From: Nostoc sp. UHCC 0870
Lineage (GTDB): Bacteria > Cyanobacteriota > Cyanobacteriia > Cyanobacteriales > Nostocaceae
DNA length: 64,000 nucleotides
Direction of reading: 5' to 3'
NCBI RefSeq assembly: GCF_022063185.1
Contig: NZ_CP091913.1
Coordinates: forward strand, 1-64,000
Position numbers and translations under genes: made by a program. Each line of letters starts with the position of its first letter. The first letter of the stretch is position 1. Positions 55,162-64,000 of this stretch are shown one piece after another. Under the pieces are notes generated by a model. The model did not search any database. It was not told the origin of the DNA and saw only the letters and a list, made by a program, of their open reading frames with translations.

Positions 55162-56130
55162 TTAATTTTGCCAATTTAACGTTTGAGATAGGAATAATAA
55201 CAGACATTCCCAAACTAGACGGGGTTGGGCGTAAGCTAGTAGATATTTACGGGTTTGTTCTAATTGGTTAATGATGGGTGGTTGATGCCACTGTTGCCAG
55301 TAAGACTGTTGTAGATAATCTACTAACCATAGTTGGGTTTCTGTGTCTAATTCTTTGTCAATTTGTTTGGCTAGTTCTAAGGCTTTGCGTTGAGATGTCG
55401 GTGCTTTCATCAAATCTTGGAGTAACTGGGGGGGAATTGCTTGTAATTGCTCGTAAGAGGCGATCGCATTTCCCGGACTACCGGCTGCTATGCTCAAGAT
55501 TGCTGGATGCTGCAAAATTTCTTGATTACCTGTTTGTGTGAGGATTTGAGTTAAAGACGCTGTATCTAACCGAGAAAAAGCAATGCGTTGACAGCGTGAC
55601 ACTAAAGTCGGTAACACTGACTCAGGGGAAGGGGTGATTAAAATAATTGTCGCTTTTCCTGGTTCTTCTAAAGTCTTGAGTAGCGCATTAGCTGCTGGTT
55701 CTGCCATTGTTTGGGCTTCTTCCAGCACTACTATATTCTTCGGTGCTTCCAAGGGGGGACGGCCGAGAAATTCGGTAATTTCTCGAATTTGTTCTAGGCG
55801 AATTAAAGGCGGTGCTTTGCGCTTGAGTTTCTTTTCGGCGGCTTCGGCGGCTGTGAGGCGTTGTCCTTGATATTGGTAAGTTGGTTGCACCCATAAGACA
55901 TCGGGGTGATTACCTTGACGCAATCTTTGTTGTAACGATGACAGCGATTGCTCTTTTACAGCACTAGCAAATAACAACTCAATAAAACACCGCGCCGCTA
56001 AACTTCGTCCTATACCATCTGCACCGACAAACATATAGGCTGGTGCTACGCGGTTTTGCATGACAGCCTGAGTCAATAATTCGATGGCTTGTTGTTGTCC
56101 TAACAATGGTGCAAACGATTCTCTAATCAT
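55162..56130 (-). CDS. holB: DNA polymerase III delta' subunit (clamp-loader)
   Basis: A 322-residue AAA+ clamp-loader subunit. The Walker A-like loop is GADGIGRS, with Arg in place of the usual Lys, as expected for non-hydrolysing delta' proteins. The segment VVLEEAQTMAEPAANALLKTLEEP and the SRC motif (LVSRCQRIAFSRL) are typical. It helps load the DnaN clamp. tmk and a NUDIX-like gene lie further upstream on the same strand, but a plus-strand block (56476-58128) separates them. Confidence 0.92.
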   Translation of the reverse strand: MIRESFAPLLGQQQAIELLTQAVMQNRVAPAYMFVGADGIGRSLAARCFIELLFASAVKEQSLSSLQQRLRQGNHPDVLWVQPTYQYQGQRLTAAEAAEKKLKRKAPPLIRLEQIREITEFLGRPPLEAPKNIVVLEEAQTMAEPAANALLKTLEEPGKATIILITPSPESVLPTLVSRCQRIAFSRLDTASLTQILTQTGNQEILQHPAILSIAAGSPGNAIASYEQLQAIPPQLLQDLMKAPTSQRKALELAKQIDKELDTETQLWLVDYLQQSYWQQWHQPPIINQLEQTRKYLLAYAQPRLVWECLLLFLSQTLNWQN

Positions 56131-56475
56131 TTAGATCAAGCTTTGCTTCCTTACCTAATTCAATTTATATATTGATTCATAACTTAATGAAGAGAAATAT
56201 TATTTTGTCTATCACAAGTAAAGATACTCAGCATTGGTAATTTATGATTTATTTTCCTAAGTATCATTACTTTAAGAAAAATCAACTATAACTTACGTAT
56301 TTTACACAAATTATTGAATAATTTACATCAAAAATCAAAATTTTCATAAAAAAGCAGAATTTTTCTGGACAAATGACAATTCAAGTATTACCGTAATAAG
56401 CACATAGCAAAATAAAATCTGCTAAACCAATCACAGAATTTTTACTTTTTAATAACCATTAACCATCGAGAAACA
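56131..56475. other. AT-rich region between holB and the PEP-CTERM gene
   Basis: 345 bases of very AT-rich DNA between divergent starts. It must hold both promoters. No repeat or gene was recognised. Confidence 0.45.
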
Positions 56476-57216
56476 ATGTTAAAATCACAACTATCTCTCT
56501 ACAAAAGCAAGTTTCTAACGGCTTTAGGATTAACTACCATCAGTTTATTTCTAGCAGCTAACCCAGCCCAGGCTTTTACTCTCGTTGATAGATCAGGTTT
56601 TACTGATGGAGATTTTAATAATCTATTGAGTGACGGCGAATTTACAGAATTATTCGTTGCTGAAGGTCGAATTGGTAACAATAGCTTAAATAATGCTGAA
56701 CGAGAATTAGGTATTAATACATCTACCGGTCTGCCTGTTGCGTCAGGTCAGCGTATATGGGGAAATGGTACACCAGTAGATTTCACTTTGGAATACACTG
56801 GCACTCAAGTGAATTATACCGTTAATGGAGAACTACTTAGTAGTAATGCTTTTGCTAGTGTTGCTGATAATATCTTTCTCCGTACCCGTGCTGCTGACGA
56901 TAGTTCCATCACACTGAGTAATTTAGCATTCAATGGCACGGCAATTGGTCAAGATTTGTTCTCTTCAGTCTCAGAAGCAGGAACTGATATAGACTATTTA
57001 GAAATTAGTGATATATCTTCTCCCTTTACTCTCACCGGTGAAATATTAATGAGTTGGACTGGTACAATTCCCACCAATTCAAGACTTGCTTATCAAATTA
57101 AAGTTGGTTCTACAAAGTCTATACCTGAACCTGGTGCTGTTGGTGCTATGTTCTTAGTTGGCGTTGCTGCTGTTGGTTATAGCAAAAGAAAACAATCTGT
57201 TAAAGCATCAGTTTAA
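56476..57216 (+). CDS. Secreted PEP-CTERM protein
   Basis: A 246-residue exported protein. The signal peptide (MLKSQLSLYKSKFLTALG, hydrophobic ISLFLAANPAQA) ends near Ala33. The C-terminus has the PEP-CTERM sorting signal: IPEPGAVGAMFLVGVAAVGY followed by a basic tail SKRKQS. Such proteins are processed by exosortases in bacteria that make exopolysaccharide. The middle is a variable, beta-rich domain with no known name. It stands on the plus strand between holB and tmk. Confidence 0.88.
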   Translation: MLKSQLSLYKSKFLTALGLTTISLFLAANPAQAFTLVDRSGFTDGDFNNLLSDGEFTELFVAEGRIGNNSLNNAERELGINTSTGLPVASGQRIWGNGTPVDFTLEYTGTQVNYTVNGELLSSNAFASVADNIFLRTRAADDSSITLSNLAFNGTAIGQDLFSSVSEAGTDIDYLEISDISSPFTLTGEILMSWTGTIPTNSRLAYQIKVGSTKSIPEPGAVGAMFLVGVAAVGYSKRKQSVKASV

Positions 57217-57375
57217 GAAGTCACTGTGTGATGACAGTACAAGTGTTGGTGCTGACTGTTGAAAATAAAATTAGTAGTTTAAGTATTTAGTGGGGTGTGT
57301 GGCGCGATCGCGTAACTCACCCTATTAATGTTACTCATGGAGATGATTGCATTTCTCATGTAACAAACAACAATA

Positions 57376-58128
57376 ATGGAACAACAAAACGAACAAATCA
57401 ATGCTCTCATTGAATTACATCGTGGACTAGCGCGACAAGGGCCAGGTGATGCTGCATTTTCTAGACACATATTGTCTATACTGCCAGAGTTACCGAAAAG
57501 TCTGCGGATTGCTGATTTAGGAAGTGGTGCGGGGGCTGGGACAATCATTCTGGCAGAATGGTTTAATACAACTATAACGGCAGTAGATTTTTCGCGTGCA
57601 TTCCTCGACGAGTTAGAATCCAATGCAAAGGTGCAGGGGCTTGATCATTTGGTCAAAACTGTGGAAGCTGACATGGGGAATCTTAATTGGCCTGTGGCTG
57701 CAATTGACTTGCTGTGGTCAGAAGGAGCAGCATACAATTTGACGTTTGAGGGTGCTTTAAAAGCCTGGCGACCACTGCTGACACTAGGGGGTGTAGCTGT
57801 CATTTCAGAGATGAGTTGGTTCACAGACGAGATACCAGAACCCGCCCGTAAATACTGGCGGGATGCCTATCCTACAATTGGAAGTGAAGCTGAAAATTCA
57901 GCACGAGCAAAGACGGCTGGTTTTGAAGTGCTGGGCGTTCATCGTTTACCTTCTCAGGCGTGGTGGACTAATTACTACGAACCACTCCAAGAACGGATGA
58001 ATACAGTTCGACCACTGGCTAATAGCATGATGCAGTCCGTTATCCATGAAACCGAAGTGGAAATAGAAATCTTCCGAAACTACGGTGATACATACGGTTA
58101 CTCATTTTACATATTGCAAGCAGTTTAG
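57376..58128 (+). CDS. SAM-dependent methyltransferase
   Basis: A 250-residue class I methyltransferase: motif I RIADLGSGAGAGTIIL near residue 45, acidic TAVDFSRAF, post-I region AAIDLLWSEGAAYN and LGGVAVISEMSW. It has no hydrophobic segment. The closest type is the general class I / Methyltransf_25 group; the substrate is unknown. Its stop overlaps the tmk stop by 4 bases (convergent). With the PEP-CTERM gene it forms a plus-strand block inside an otherwise minus-strand replication-related set. Confidence 0.82.
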   Translation: MEQQNEQINALIELHRGLARQGPGDAAFSRHILSILPELPKSLRIADLGSGAGAGTIILAEWFNTTITAVDFSRAFLDELESNAKVQGLDHLVKTVEADMGNLNWPVAAIDLLWSEGAAYNLTFEGALKAWRPLLTLGGVAVISEMSWFTDEIPEPARKYWRDAYPTIGSEAENSARAKTAGFEVLGVHRLPSQAWWTNYYEPLQERMNTVRPLANSMMQSVIHETEVEIEIFRNYGDTYGYSFYILQAV

Positions 58129-58793
58129 CTCGGCAATACCTTAGCTGTTGCACCATTAGCCAGTATTTCCTTTAAGTGTAGGCATAAGATTTCCTGTATT
58201 ATTTTATGTACAGTTTCTTTACTCAAAGTACCATCAACTCGGAAAATTTGTGAGGGTGAGGACGTGGCTAAATCTGCATAACCTTGCTGTACACGACGAT
58301 GAAAAGCAATGGTTTCTTGTTCGATGCGGTCTAATCCTAGTGCATCCCCACGCTTTCGGGCTAGTCCTATCTCCACATCTACATCTAGCCAGATAGTTAA
58401 GTCGCTCTTTAAACCACCAGTAGCAATCTGATTTAACTGGTGAATTAAATTCATATCCAAACCACGACCATAACCTTGATAGGCAATGGTAGAGTCAATA
58501 TAGCGATCGCACAAAATATATTTTCCGGCTGCTAAGTTGGGTTGTAACTCTTGAGCAACGTGTTGAGCGCGATCGGCAGCATACAATAATAATTCTGTCA
58601 CCTCAGCCACAGGCTGATCATCTTTTTTTTCTAGTAATAACCGCCGCAGATGCACACCTAACTCCGTTCCCCCTGGTTCACGGGTGATAATTACAGAAAT
58701 ACCCAAACTTTGTAACCACTCTGCACAAAGCTGCATTTGGCTAGTTTTGCCGCAACCTTCTACCCCTTCAAATACAATTAATCTACCACCCAT
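58125..58793 (-). CDS. tmk: Thymidylate kinase
   Basis: Phosphorylates dTMP to dTDP for DNA synthesis. The 222-residue protein has P-loop FEGVEGCGKTSQMQLC near residue 8, TREPGGTELG near 38, the DR motif in LYAADRAQHV and DRYIDSTIAYQGYGRG near 95. Length is slightly above average because of a C-terminal extension. The upstream gene on the same strand is NUDIX-like (32-base gap). holB, its frequent neighbour, is 2 kb further downstream. Confidence 0.96.
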   Translation of the reverse strand: MGGRLIVFEGVEGCGKTSQMQLCAEWLQSLGISVIITREPGGTELGVHLRRLLLEKKDDQPVAEVTELLLYAADRAQHVAQELQPNLAAGKYILCDRYIDSTIAYQGYGRGLDMNLIHQLNQIATGGLKSDLTIWLDVDVEIGLARKRGDALGLDRIEQETIAFHRRVQQGYADLATSSPSQIFRVDGTLSKETVHKIIQEILCLHLKEILANGATAKVLPS

Positions 58794-58825
58794 GCTTTTA
58801 TCAGTTATCAGTTATCAGTTACAAG

Positions 58826-59386
58826 TTACCAGTTATTGTTCAGGGATTTAAGCCACCACTCCATGAGAACCGCACGACATTGTAGACAGATAAGATGCTG
58901 AAGTAAATCATGCACACCTGTGGAAGTGGCTGGGTAAGTTGCTCCCACATACTCAGATGCAACGATGGGATGGGGTTGGAGATAAGCCACAAAACCGTAA
59001 AGTTTCTGATTAGAAAAAGAACTGTTTACCGCCCAACCTTCGGTATTTAGGGGTATGATTTGACCAATTGTTGCCAATTCCACACCTAATTCTCTTTGCA
59101 AAATAGCTGGTACTGCTGTATCAGGGTTTTGTCCAGGGATGGCGCGACCACCGGGAAAGTCTAAAGTGAGTTCTCCTAGTCCGGGTCTATAGCTTAGAGG
59201 GGGTAAAATTAGGTAATTGGACTGAATCGGTATGATTACCACAGAATCGGCTTTTTCAATGCGCCAGTATTCTAATATTTGACCTTGATGGTCTTGCAGG
59301 TGTTCACCAATCAAAGTCAGCCAATTTGAGCGCAGTTCTAAAAAACGGTCGTGAATCTTCCAGGCTGGTTGGGATAATTTTTTCAT
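58826..59386 (-). CDS. NUDIX-like hydrolase, degenerate box
   Basis: A 186-residue protein with a NUDIX-like beta core (ILPPLSYRPGLGELTLDFPGGRAIPGQNPDTA) and a box-like helix AILQRELGVELATIG. The classical REUxEExGU is not complete: the Glu pair is absent, so catalysis is uncertain. The C-terminus is helical and has two Cys (LQHLICLQCRAVL). It lies 32 bases upstream of tmk on the same strand and may be co-transcribed. Confidence 0.6.
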   Translation of the reverse strand: MKKLSQPAWKIHDRFLELRSNWLTLIGEHLQDHQGQILEYWRIEKADSVVIIPIQSNYLILPPLSYRPGLGELTLDFPGGRAIPGQNPDTAVPAILQRELGVELATIGQIIPLNTEGWAVNSSFSNQKLYGFVAYLQPHPIVASEYVGATYPATSTGVHDLLQHLICLQCRAVLMEWWLKSLNNNW

Positions 59387-59428
59387 AGAGGTTTGCGTTA
59401 ACCTAGTCTGAAAGGCTAGAAAATTCTG

Positions 59429-60421
59429 ATGAAAAAAAGGATTTGGCTCGCTCTGTTGGTACTAGTAGCAATTGTAATTGTAGGTGGTAAAGGGAGTACA
59501 TTGTTTCAACAGCATTCCTCTGTAGAAATTGTTGAGACTACACCATTAATTACACCTCAACCACAACCAGAGTCTCAGGAAGTTAACAACGCCCCGGAAG
59601 TATCTGCTGATCAATTATTAACTCATATCCAAAAGCTAAATTTTCAACGCTATACACCAAAAGAGCGATCGCTTACTCGTACTTATATCATCAATGAACT
59701 ACAGAAATTAGGCTGGAAACCCAAATTAGAAAAGTTTCCTGGTGGTGTGAATGTATTTGCTGAACGCCCAGGAACTAACACCAAAACCGGAGCAATTTTA
59801 GTTGCAGCCCATTATGATACAGTTGCTGCGTCTCCTGGATCTGATGATAATGCTAGTGGTGTAGCGGTATTACTGGAATTAGCCAGAGTTTTTCATTCAC
59901 TACCCACACCCCGAAATTTGCAGTTAGCATTTTTTGACCTAGAGGAAGCCGGACTATTGGGGAGTAAAGCATTTGTGACTCAAGAAAAACGTTTGCAAAA
60001 CCTCCAGGGTGTAATTGTCATGGATATGGTGGGTTATGCTTGCTATACCAGTGGGTGTCAGCAATATCCGACAGGTTTACCTGTGACTCCACCCAGCGAT
60101 AAAGGTGATTTTTTAGTCGCCATAGGTGACACGGAACATTTACCCTTATTGAAAGCTTTTGACAACTCCGATAGTAGCAATTTACCAGATATTCTCAAGC
60201 TACCGATTCCCCTGAAAGGTTTGCTCACACCTGATACTCTGCGTAGTGATCATGCGCCCTTTTGGTATCAAGGTATAGGTGCAGTGTTAGTTACAGATAC
60301 GGCTAATCTCCGTACACCCCACTACCATCAACCTAGTGATACCCCTGAAAATATCGAGCGATCGTTTTTTATCGGCTCTGCACAGATTGTAGTTAATGCC
60401 ACTAATAACTTATTAAATTAA
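59429..60421 (+). CDS. M28-family zinc aminopeptidase, exported
   Basis: A 330-residue metallopeptidase. A signal-anchor (IWLALLVLVAIVIVGG) is followed by a Pro-rich linker and an M28 domain. Zinc ligands are in place: His in AHYDTVAASPG, bridging Asp in GSDDNASGVA, Glu pair in FFDLEEAGLLGS, Asp in VMDMVGYAC and a late His in PHYHQPSDTPENI. It should act outside the plasma membrane as an aminopeptidase or glutaminyl-cyclase-like enzyme. It is divergent from the NUDIX-like gene. Confidence 0.9.
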   Translation: MKKRIWLALLVLVAIVIVGGKGSTLFQQHSSVEIVETTPLITPQPQPESQEVNNAPEVSADQLLTHIQKLNFQRYTPKERSLTRTYIINELQKLGWKPKLEKFPGGVNVFAERPGTNTKTGAILVAAHYDTVAASPGSDDNASGVAVLLELARVFHSLPTPRNLQLAFFDLEEAGLLGSKAFVTQEKRLQNLQGVIVMDMVGYACYTSGCQQYPTGLPVTPPSDKGDFLVAIGDTEHLPLLKAFDNSDSSNLPDILKLPIPLKGLLTPDTLRSDHAPFWYQGIGAVLVTDTANLRTPHYHQPSDTPENIERSFFIGSAQIVVNATNNLLN

Positions 60422-60441
60422 CTTTAACTCCTCACTCGCTT

Positions 60442-61407
60442 TTAAGACATTGGTAAGCCAATTTTCTGGGCTGCTTCCTTTGCCATATCCCAGATATCTT
60501 GGGTCATCCCATCTTCAACTAACCAATTACCACTGATGCCTGTATAATCTTCCATAGCCTCGAAGACGTTACCATCGGTGTGAGGGGCTGGTTTGTAATC
60601 TTGAAAGTGGTTTTTATCTACTTGTGTTGCCATCATGTGCTCAAAGACATCGGGGGCTAAGGTTTTCTGTAAAAGTGCTAAGTAGACGGCTTGACCAACA
60701 ACGATTTCTCTTTGTGGTCTTTCTACTAATCCAGCGATCGCTTCAGCAACTTCTCTGGCAGAATATACAGGTGTCATGGCTTTGGTTTGGCGACCTGTGT
60801 AATTGGCTGCGTGTTGAAATATGGGTGTATCAATAGAACCAGGTAAAACTGTGCAGACATGAATGTCAGGTGCGTGATCTAAATACAATTCCATCCGTAG
60901 GGAGTCGGAGAGTCCGCGAATTGCATACTTGCTGATGGTGTAGGGTATTGTGTATGGTTGTCCCGTTACACCGACAACTGAAGAAACATTAATCAAGTTA
61001 CCGTTACCTTGTTCTCTAAAGTAGGGTAGGGCAGCACGCGCACCGTGGATGTAACCAAATAAATTAGTCTCAATTACTCGCCGAAAGGCTTCCATCCGTA
61101 CATTTTCAAACCGTGCAAATAAGCTGACGGCAGCATTGTTCACCCACACATCTAACCGTCCGAAAGATTCGATAGCGCGGCGTGCTAGGGCTTGCACATC
61201 TGATTCAAATGTAACATCGGTTCGCACTGCCACAGCCGTTGCGCCTAGTTGTTCGCACTCTTGGGCAACTTCCCGTAAAGCATTTTCACGCCGAGCAGCT
61301 AGGAGTAATGTTGCCCGTTGTTTAGCAAACTCCAACGCTGTAGCCCGCCCGATGCCGCTTGATGCACCTGTAATGACTATGACTGAACTGTGTATAGGTC
61401 GTGGCAT
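60442..61407 (-). CDS. Short-chain dehydrogenase/reductase
   Basis: A 321-residue SDR. The motifs are TGASSGIGRATALEFAK, NNAAV, the catalytic Ser in NVSSVVGVTG and YTISKYAI. The C-terminal extension of about 70 residues is longer than the classical fold. I chose the ATG at 61407 (MPRPIHSSVIVITG) because AAGGAG lies about 9 bases upstream; a longer frame to 61473 lacks support. The substrate is unknown. It is convergent with the M28 gene. Confidence 0.88.
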   Translation of the reverse strand: MPRPIHSSVIVITGASSGIGRATALEFAKQRATLLLAARRENALREVAQECEQLGATAVAVRTDVTFESDVQALARRAIESFGRLDVWVNNAAVSLFARFENVRMEAFRRVIETNLFGYIHGARAALPYFREQGNGNLINVSSVVGVTGQPYTIPYTISKYAIRGLSDSLRMELYLDHAPDIHVCTVLPGSIDTPIFQHAANYTGRQTKAMTPVYSAREVAEAIAGLVERPQREIVVGQAVYLALLQKTLAPDVFEHMMATQVDKNHFQDYKPAPHTDGNVFEAMEDYTGISGNWLVEDGMTQDIWDMAKEAAQKIGLPMS

Positions 61408-61652
61408 ATTCTTTTCTCCTTCAGCAAATTTTGTATTTCTTAAGCTGGATTTTTCACGTAGTAGGACGAGCATTTGAAAGTTGGCATGGTACTAGTACCG
61501 CTACGCGGAAGTCAAAAGTTTTATATATTAAGGCTTTGAACGATTGAGAATGGTCTGTTTATTTACGCCGTGCTTTACTAGTGCAGCCGTGTAGGAAAAC
61601 CTTTGTAATTGTTGCGGTGTCAGGTTCAGTTGATAAAGAAAAACCAGAATAT

Positions 61653-62312
61653 TTAGAAATTGTATCCAACACCTAATAAAATTCCGACATCAGTTCTATC
61701 AATAAAACTCACATTCACACCACCTGTTGCTGTTATTTGTGGAGTTACAGGCACATCTACACCACCAGAAATTAATGCTCCCAAGGTACTATCTCTACCT
61801 GTAGAAATTGCCACGCCACCGCCAATATAAGGTGCTACACTCAGTTGAGTAAATTCCAAATTTTCTGTAGGAAAATCTACAGTGATTGGCACGAGAAAAA
61901 CTGTATTATCCCCAACTAAAGCCGCAGGACGCGCCGATAAATTTCTTGTCAGTCCGATTTTGCTAATCACAGCAAATGAACTTTCACCTACCCGTGTATC
62001 ACCACTCAAGCCAATGTTACCAGCCACACCAATATAGCTAGAACCCGAACGCGTGGATCTCCCAGGCTCAAAAGTTTGAGCTACCTGCTCAGTCTCAGGT
62101 TGACCGATTGAGGAAGGTTGTGTTGAATCTATCATCAAATCAGATGCAGAAGCAGTAGCAGGCGTTTCACTTACTGCTGCTGGCTGATTTGTCACAGCAT
62201 TAGCAGAAGTGGAGTTTGCATTTTCAGCACTAGCCGGCAAAGTGTTACCAATAATAGTCACAGTAGCTAGAGTTAACAGAGTAAAAGTACCCTGGAAAAA
62301 AGTTGTATTCAT
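61653..62312 (-). CDS. Outer-membrane-like beta-barrel protein
   Basis: A 219-residue exported protein. A signal peptide (TFTLLTLATVTIIGNTLPASAE) precedes a Ser/Thr/Ala-rich linker and a beta-rich C-terminal half (SYIGVAGNIGLSGDTRV...GILLGVGYNF). The final Phe and alternating hydrophobic strands fit an outer-membrane barrel. No specific family is recognised. It is monocistronic, with about 245 bp to the adjacent SDR start. Confidence 0.7.
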   Translation of the reverse strand: MNTTFFQGTFTLLTLATVTIIGNTLPASAENANSTSANAVTNQPAAVSETPATASASDLMIDSTQPSSIGQPETEQVAQTFEPGRSTRSGSSYIGVAGNIGLSGDTRVGESSFAVISKIGLTRNLSARPAALVGDNTVFLVPITVDFPTENLEFTQLSVAPYIGGGVAISTGRDSTLGALISGGVDVPVTPQITATGGVNVSFIDRTDVGILLGVGYNF

Positions 62313-62676
62313 AAATATTTCTTCCTTTTCATCTTGTTATCTTTACTTTTGATGACAAATGTGATTAGAAGGTGACAGAGATTAAATTTTTGCTATTAAT
62401 TTTGTTAAAAAAAAACTATTTAAAATTTATAAATCTTGTTTTTAAATAAGTCTATTTATGTACACTGTGAATGTGTCATTCTTTAGGTATAAATTACTTA
62501 ACAATTAAGTTCAAACTTTGGATAGTTGATTGATACTTTGGCGTTGCTGATTTTAGGGATTATTTGTCATTCTGAGCGCAACTTAGTGGAGTAAAGAATC
62601 TCGATAGATGCTATCCTGCGGGAATCACCTGTCACCTGTCACCTGTCACCTGTCACCTATCCCCTATCACCTTTGA
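62313..62676. other. Intergenic region with array and dispersed-repeat fragment
   Basis: 364 bases. A fragment at about 62564-62610 (TTTGTCATTCTGAGCGCAAC...) shares TTTGTCATTCTGAG with the MITE interior but not its ends. A CACCTGT heptamer array lies at 62632-62672. The remainder is AT-rich promoter DNA with nothing recognised. Confidence 0.6.
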
Positions 62677-63954
62677 CTACTTAAGGGGCAAAAAAATTTG
62701 AAAAGTTGACCCCTCATCAACTACACTTTTGACACTAATATGACCAGTATGTGCAGCAACAATTTGTTGGACAATCGATAACCCTAAACCATATCCACCA
62801 GTTTTACGCGTCCGCTTTTTATCTACCCGATAAAACCGCTCGAAAATATGCGCTAAATCAGCTTTGGGAATACCAATACCATTGTCCATGACTTCAATCA
62901 CAGCCCAATATGATTGGGTAAACAGCCGCAATTGAACTTGACCAGCAGCAGGAGTATATTTACAGGCATTATCGAGCAAATTCACTATTGCTTGACGCAG
63001 TAAGTCAGCATCACCGAGTACAGTCACACTGGTAGTTGGTAAAGTGTAAGTTAGATTGAGATGTTGTGTAGCCTCATGTTTTGCATATTCATCTGCTATT
63101 TCTAAAAGCTCACTCTTTAAGTCAACATCTTGTAAATATTCAGGAGATAATCGACCAGCATGACGCGCCAGAAAGAGTAGATTGTTCACCAGAGTATTCA
63201 TTGACTTAGTGACATCGTAAATCTTCCCGAATATCTGACGTTGCGCCTCAATATTGTTAGATTTAGACAGTAAACCATACTGAGCATTGCTAGTAATTGC
63301 CGAAAGAGGCGATCGCAATTCATGGGAAGCATCAGACGTGAAGCGTTGTAACTGCTCGTAACTTTCATGAATTGGCCGCATAGCTATACCACCCAAACAC
63401 CACCCAGCTAGACCAATTACCCCTAAAGTTGCTGGTACTATCAACAGCAAAACTAGCCGTAACTGAGCCAGATCATTCTGCACCGATGCTAGCGGTGTTG
63501 CAACTTGAAGATAACCGATGAACAAATTATCTTGGTATACAGGCAGAGTTAATTGACGAAGCCAGATCACAGGCGATGTTTCTTTTGACGAATCAAACCT
63601 CGTCTTGAGAGTCTTAAATCCCGGAGTTACTGTAACCTGTGCCTGTGGGATAGTACCAAAAAATTGCACCAGTTGCCCTCTAGTATTATACCAACGGGCA
63701 TATACGAGTTCAGTACCCAATGGAGGTACTTTATTTCCTAAAAGCGGCACATTTTCCAGGTCTAGCTGTTGATTCCCCAGATCGTACTTCACATTTACAG
63801 CCATTACTCTGGATTTTTTGTAGAGTAAACTATCGAGATTCTCCAGCTTGTTTAATACTGTTTGGTAGTAAATTAACCCTGCAAAAACCACCAAAATACT
63901 ACCCATCGTTAGGGTAAACCACAGAGCTAAATTACTACGACTACGGTAAAACAT
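62677..63954 (-). CDS. rppB: RppB-like membrane sensor histidine kinase
   Basis: A 425-residue kinase with two membrane segments (ALWFTLTMGSILVVFAGLIYY and VLLLIVPATLGVIGLAGWCL) around a roughly 130-residue periplasmic sensor. HisKA has His in FTSDASHELRSPLSAI; HATPase has NLLDNACKYTP, DNGIGIPK and GGYGLGLSIVQQ. The periplasmic pattern resembles RppB, the redox/metal-related sensor of cyanobacteria, but this is a remembered resemblance. The ATG at 63954 is preferred; a TTG at 63972 is in frame. Its response regulator probably lies beyond the right edge. Confidence 0.82.
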   Translation of the reverse strand: MFYRSRSNLALWFTLTMGSILVVFAGLIYYQTVLNKLENLDSLLYKKSRVMAVNVKYDLGNQQLDLENVPLLGNKVPPLGTELVYARWYNTRGQLVQFFGTIPQAQVTVTPGFKTLKTRFDSSKETSPVIWLRQLTLPVYQDNLFIGYLQVATPLASVQNDLAQLRLVLLLIVPATLGVIGLAGWCLGGIAMRPIHESYEQLQRFTSDASHELRSPLSAITSNAQYGLLSKSNNIEAQRQIFGKIYDVTKSMNTLVNNLLFLARHAGRLSPEYLQDVDLKSELLEIADEYAKHEATQHLNLTYTLPTTSVTVLGDADLLRQAIVNLLDNACKYTPAAGQVQLRLFTQSYWAVIEVMDNGIGIPKADLAHIFERFYRVDKKRTRKTGGYGLGLSIVQQIVAAHTGHISVKSVVDEGSTFQIFLPLK

Positions 63955-64000
63955 GAGACTAGTTAGATACAATTCAATTCATTGCTGGAGATAGGAAACT

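Noticed and set aside
62564..62610. Third MITE copy
   Set aside because: Shares only a short interior string with the two true copies; terminal repeats and target duplication are absent.

Overview
The window reads as the start of a chromosome from a filamentous, heterocyst-type cyanobacterium (Nostoc / Anabaena / Trichormus group). Evidence seen directly: dnaA begins at base 1 and is followed by a DnaA-box cluster; there is a psbA gene for photosystem II D1, a ferrochelatase with a chlorophyll-binding-like tail, and a Cph1-type phytochrome with its Rcp1-type regulator; the HIP1 octamer GCGATCGC is frequent; and many intergenic regions carry short tandem heptamer/octamer arrays. The dnaA-first numbering and gene order recall Anabaena variabilis, but species was not established.

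Layout. 1-3.1 kb: dnaA, a putative oriC, a small IS5-type MITE and dnaN. 3.2-5.8 kb: an ArsA/Get3-like ATPase and three small conserved genes, all on the minus strand. 5.8-9.1 kb: a 770-base non-coding stretch with a possible IS200/IS605-type end, then ppsA. 9.2-11.3 kb: a two-gene type II restriction-modification system whose methylase resembles YhdJ (ATGCAT). 11.6-17.5 kb: a protein mannosyltransferase-like membrane enzyme, then phytochrome, Rcp and a hybrid kinase. 17.7-22.4 kb: methyltransferase, hemH, DUF4126 protein, recR and psbA. 22.5-27.1 kb: an MBOAT acyltransferase and a DUF1574/SGNH-like partner, probably for O-acetylation of a surface polymer. 27.5-37.1 kb: ppc, small proteins, an SDR and a large acyl-CoA-synthetase/GNAT fusion. 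37.3-44.6 kb: a minus-strand set of a response regulator, a cyanobacteriochrome-like sensor kinase, a receiver-kinase and an HTH-NACHT NTPase, which may be one transcription unit. 45-51.7 kb: cupin and isochorismatase-like pair, a WD40 Ser/Thr kinase, a secreted PPC-domain protein and an amidohydrolase. 51.7-52.7 kb: a possible TnpB remnant, tRNA-Gly(CCC) and a MITE-like element. 52.7-64 kb: HD protein, ABC permease, holB, a two-gene plus-strand block, tmk, NUDIX-like protein, M28 peptidase, SDR, an outer-membrane-like protein and an RppB-like sensor kinase.

Points most worth a second look: the recR reading frame has ACG exactly where the conserved initiator is expected; two 141-bp MITE copies have 3-bp TNA target duplications, one beside the origin; tandem-repeat DNA lies in frame inside ppsA and probably ppc, and supplies the stop codon of rcp1; a light-sensor-like kinase cluster runs directly into a NACHT gene; and a palindrome covers the ribosome-binding site of the methylase gene.
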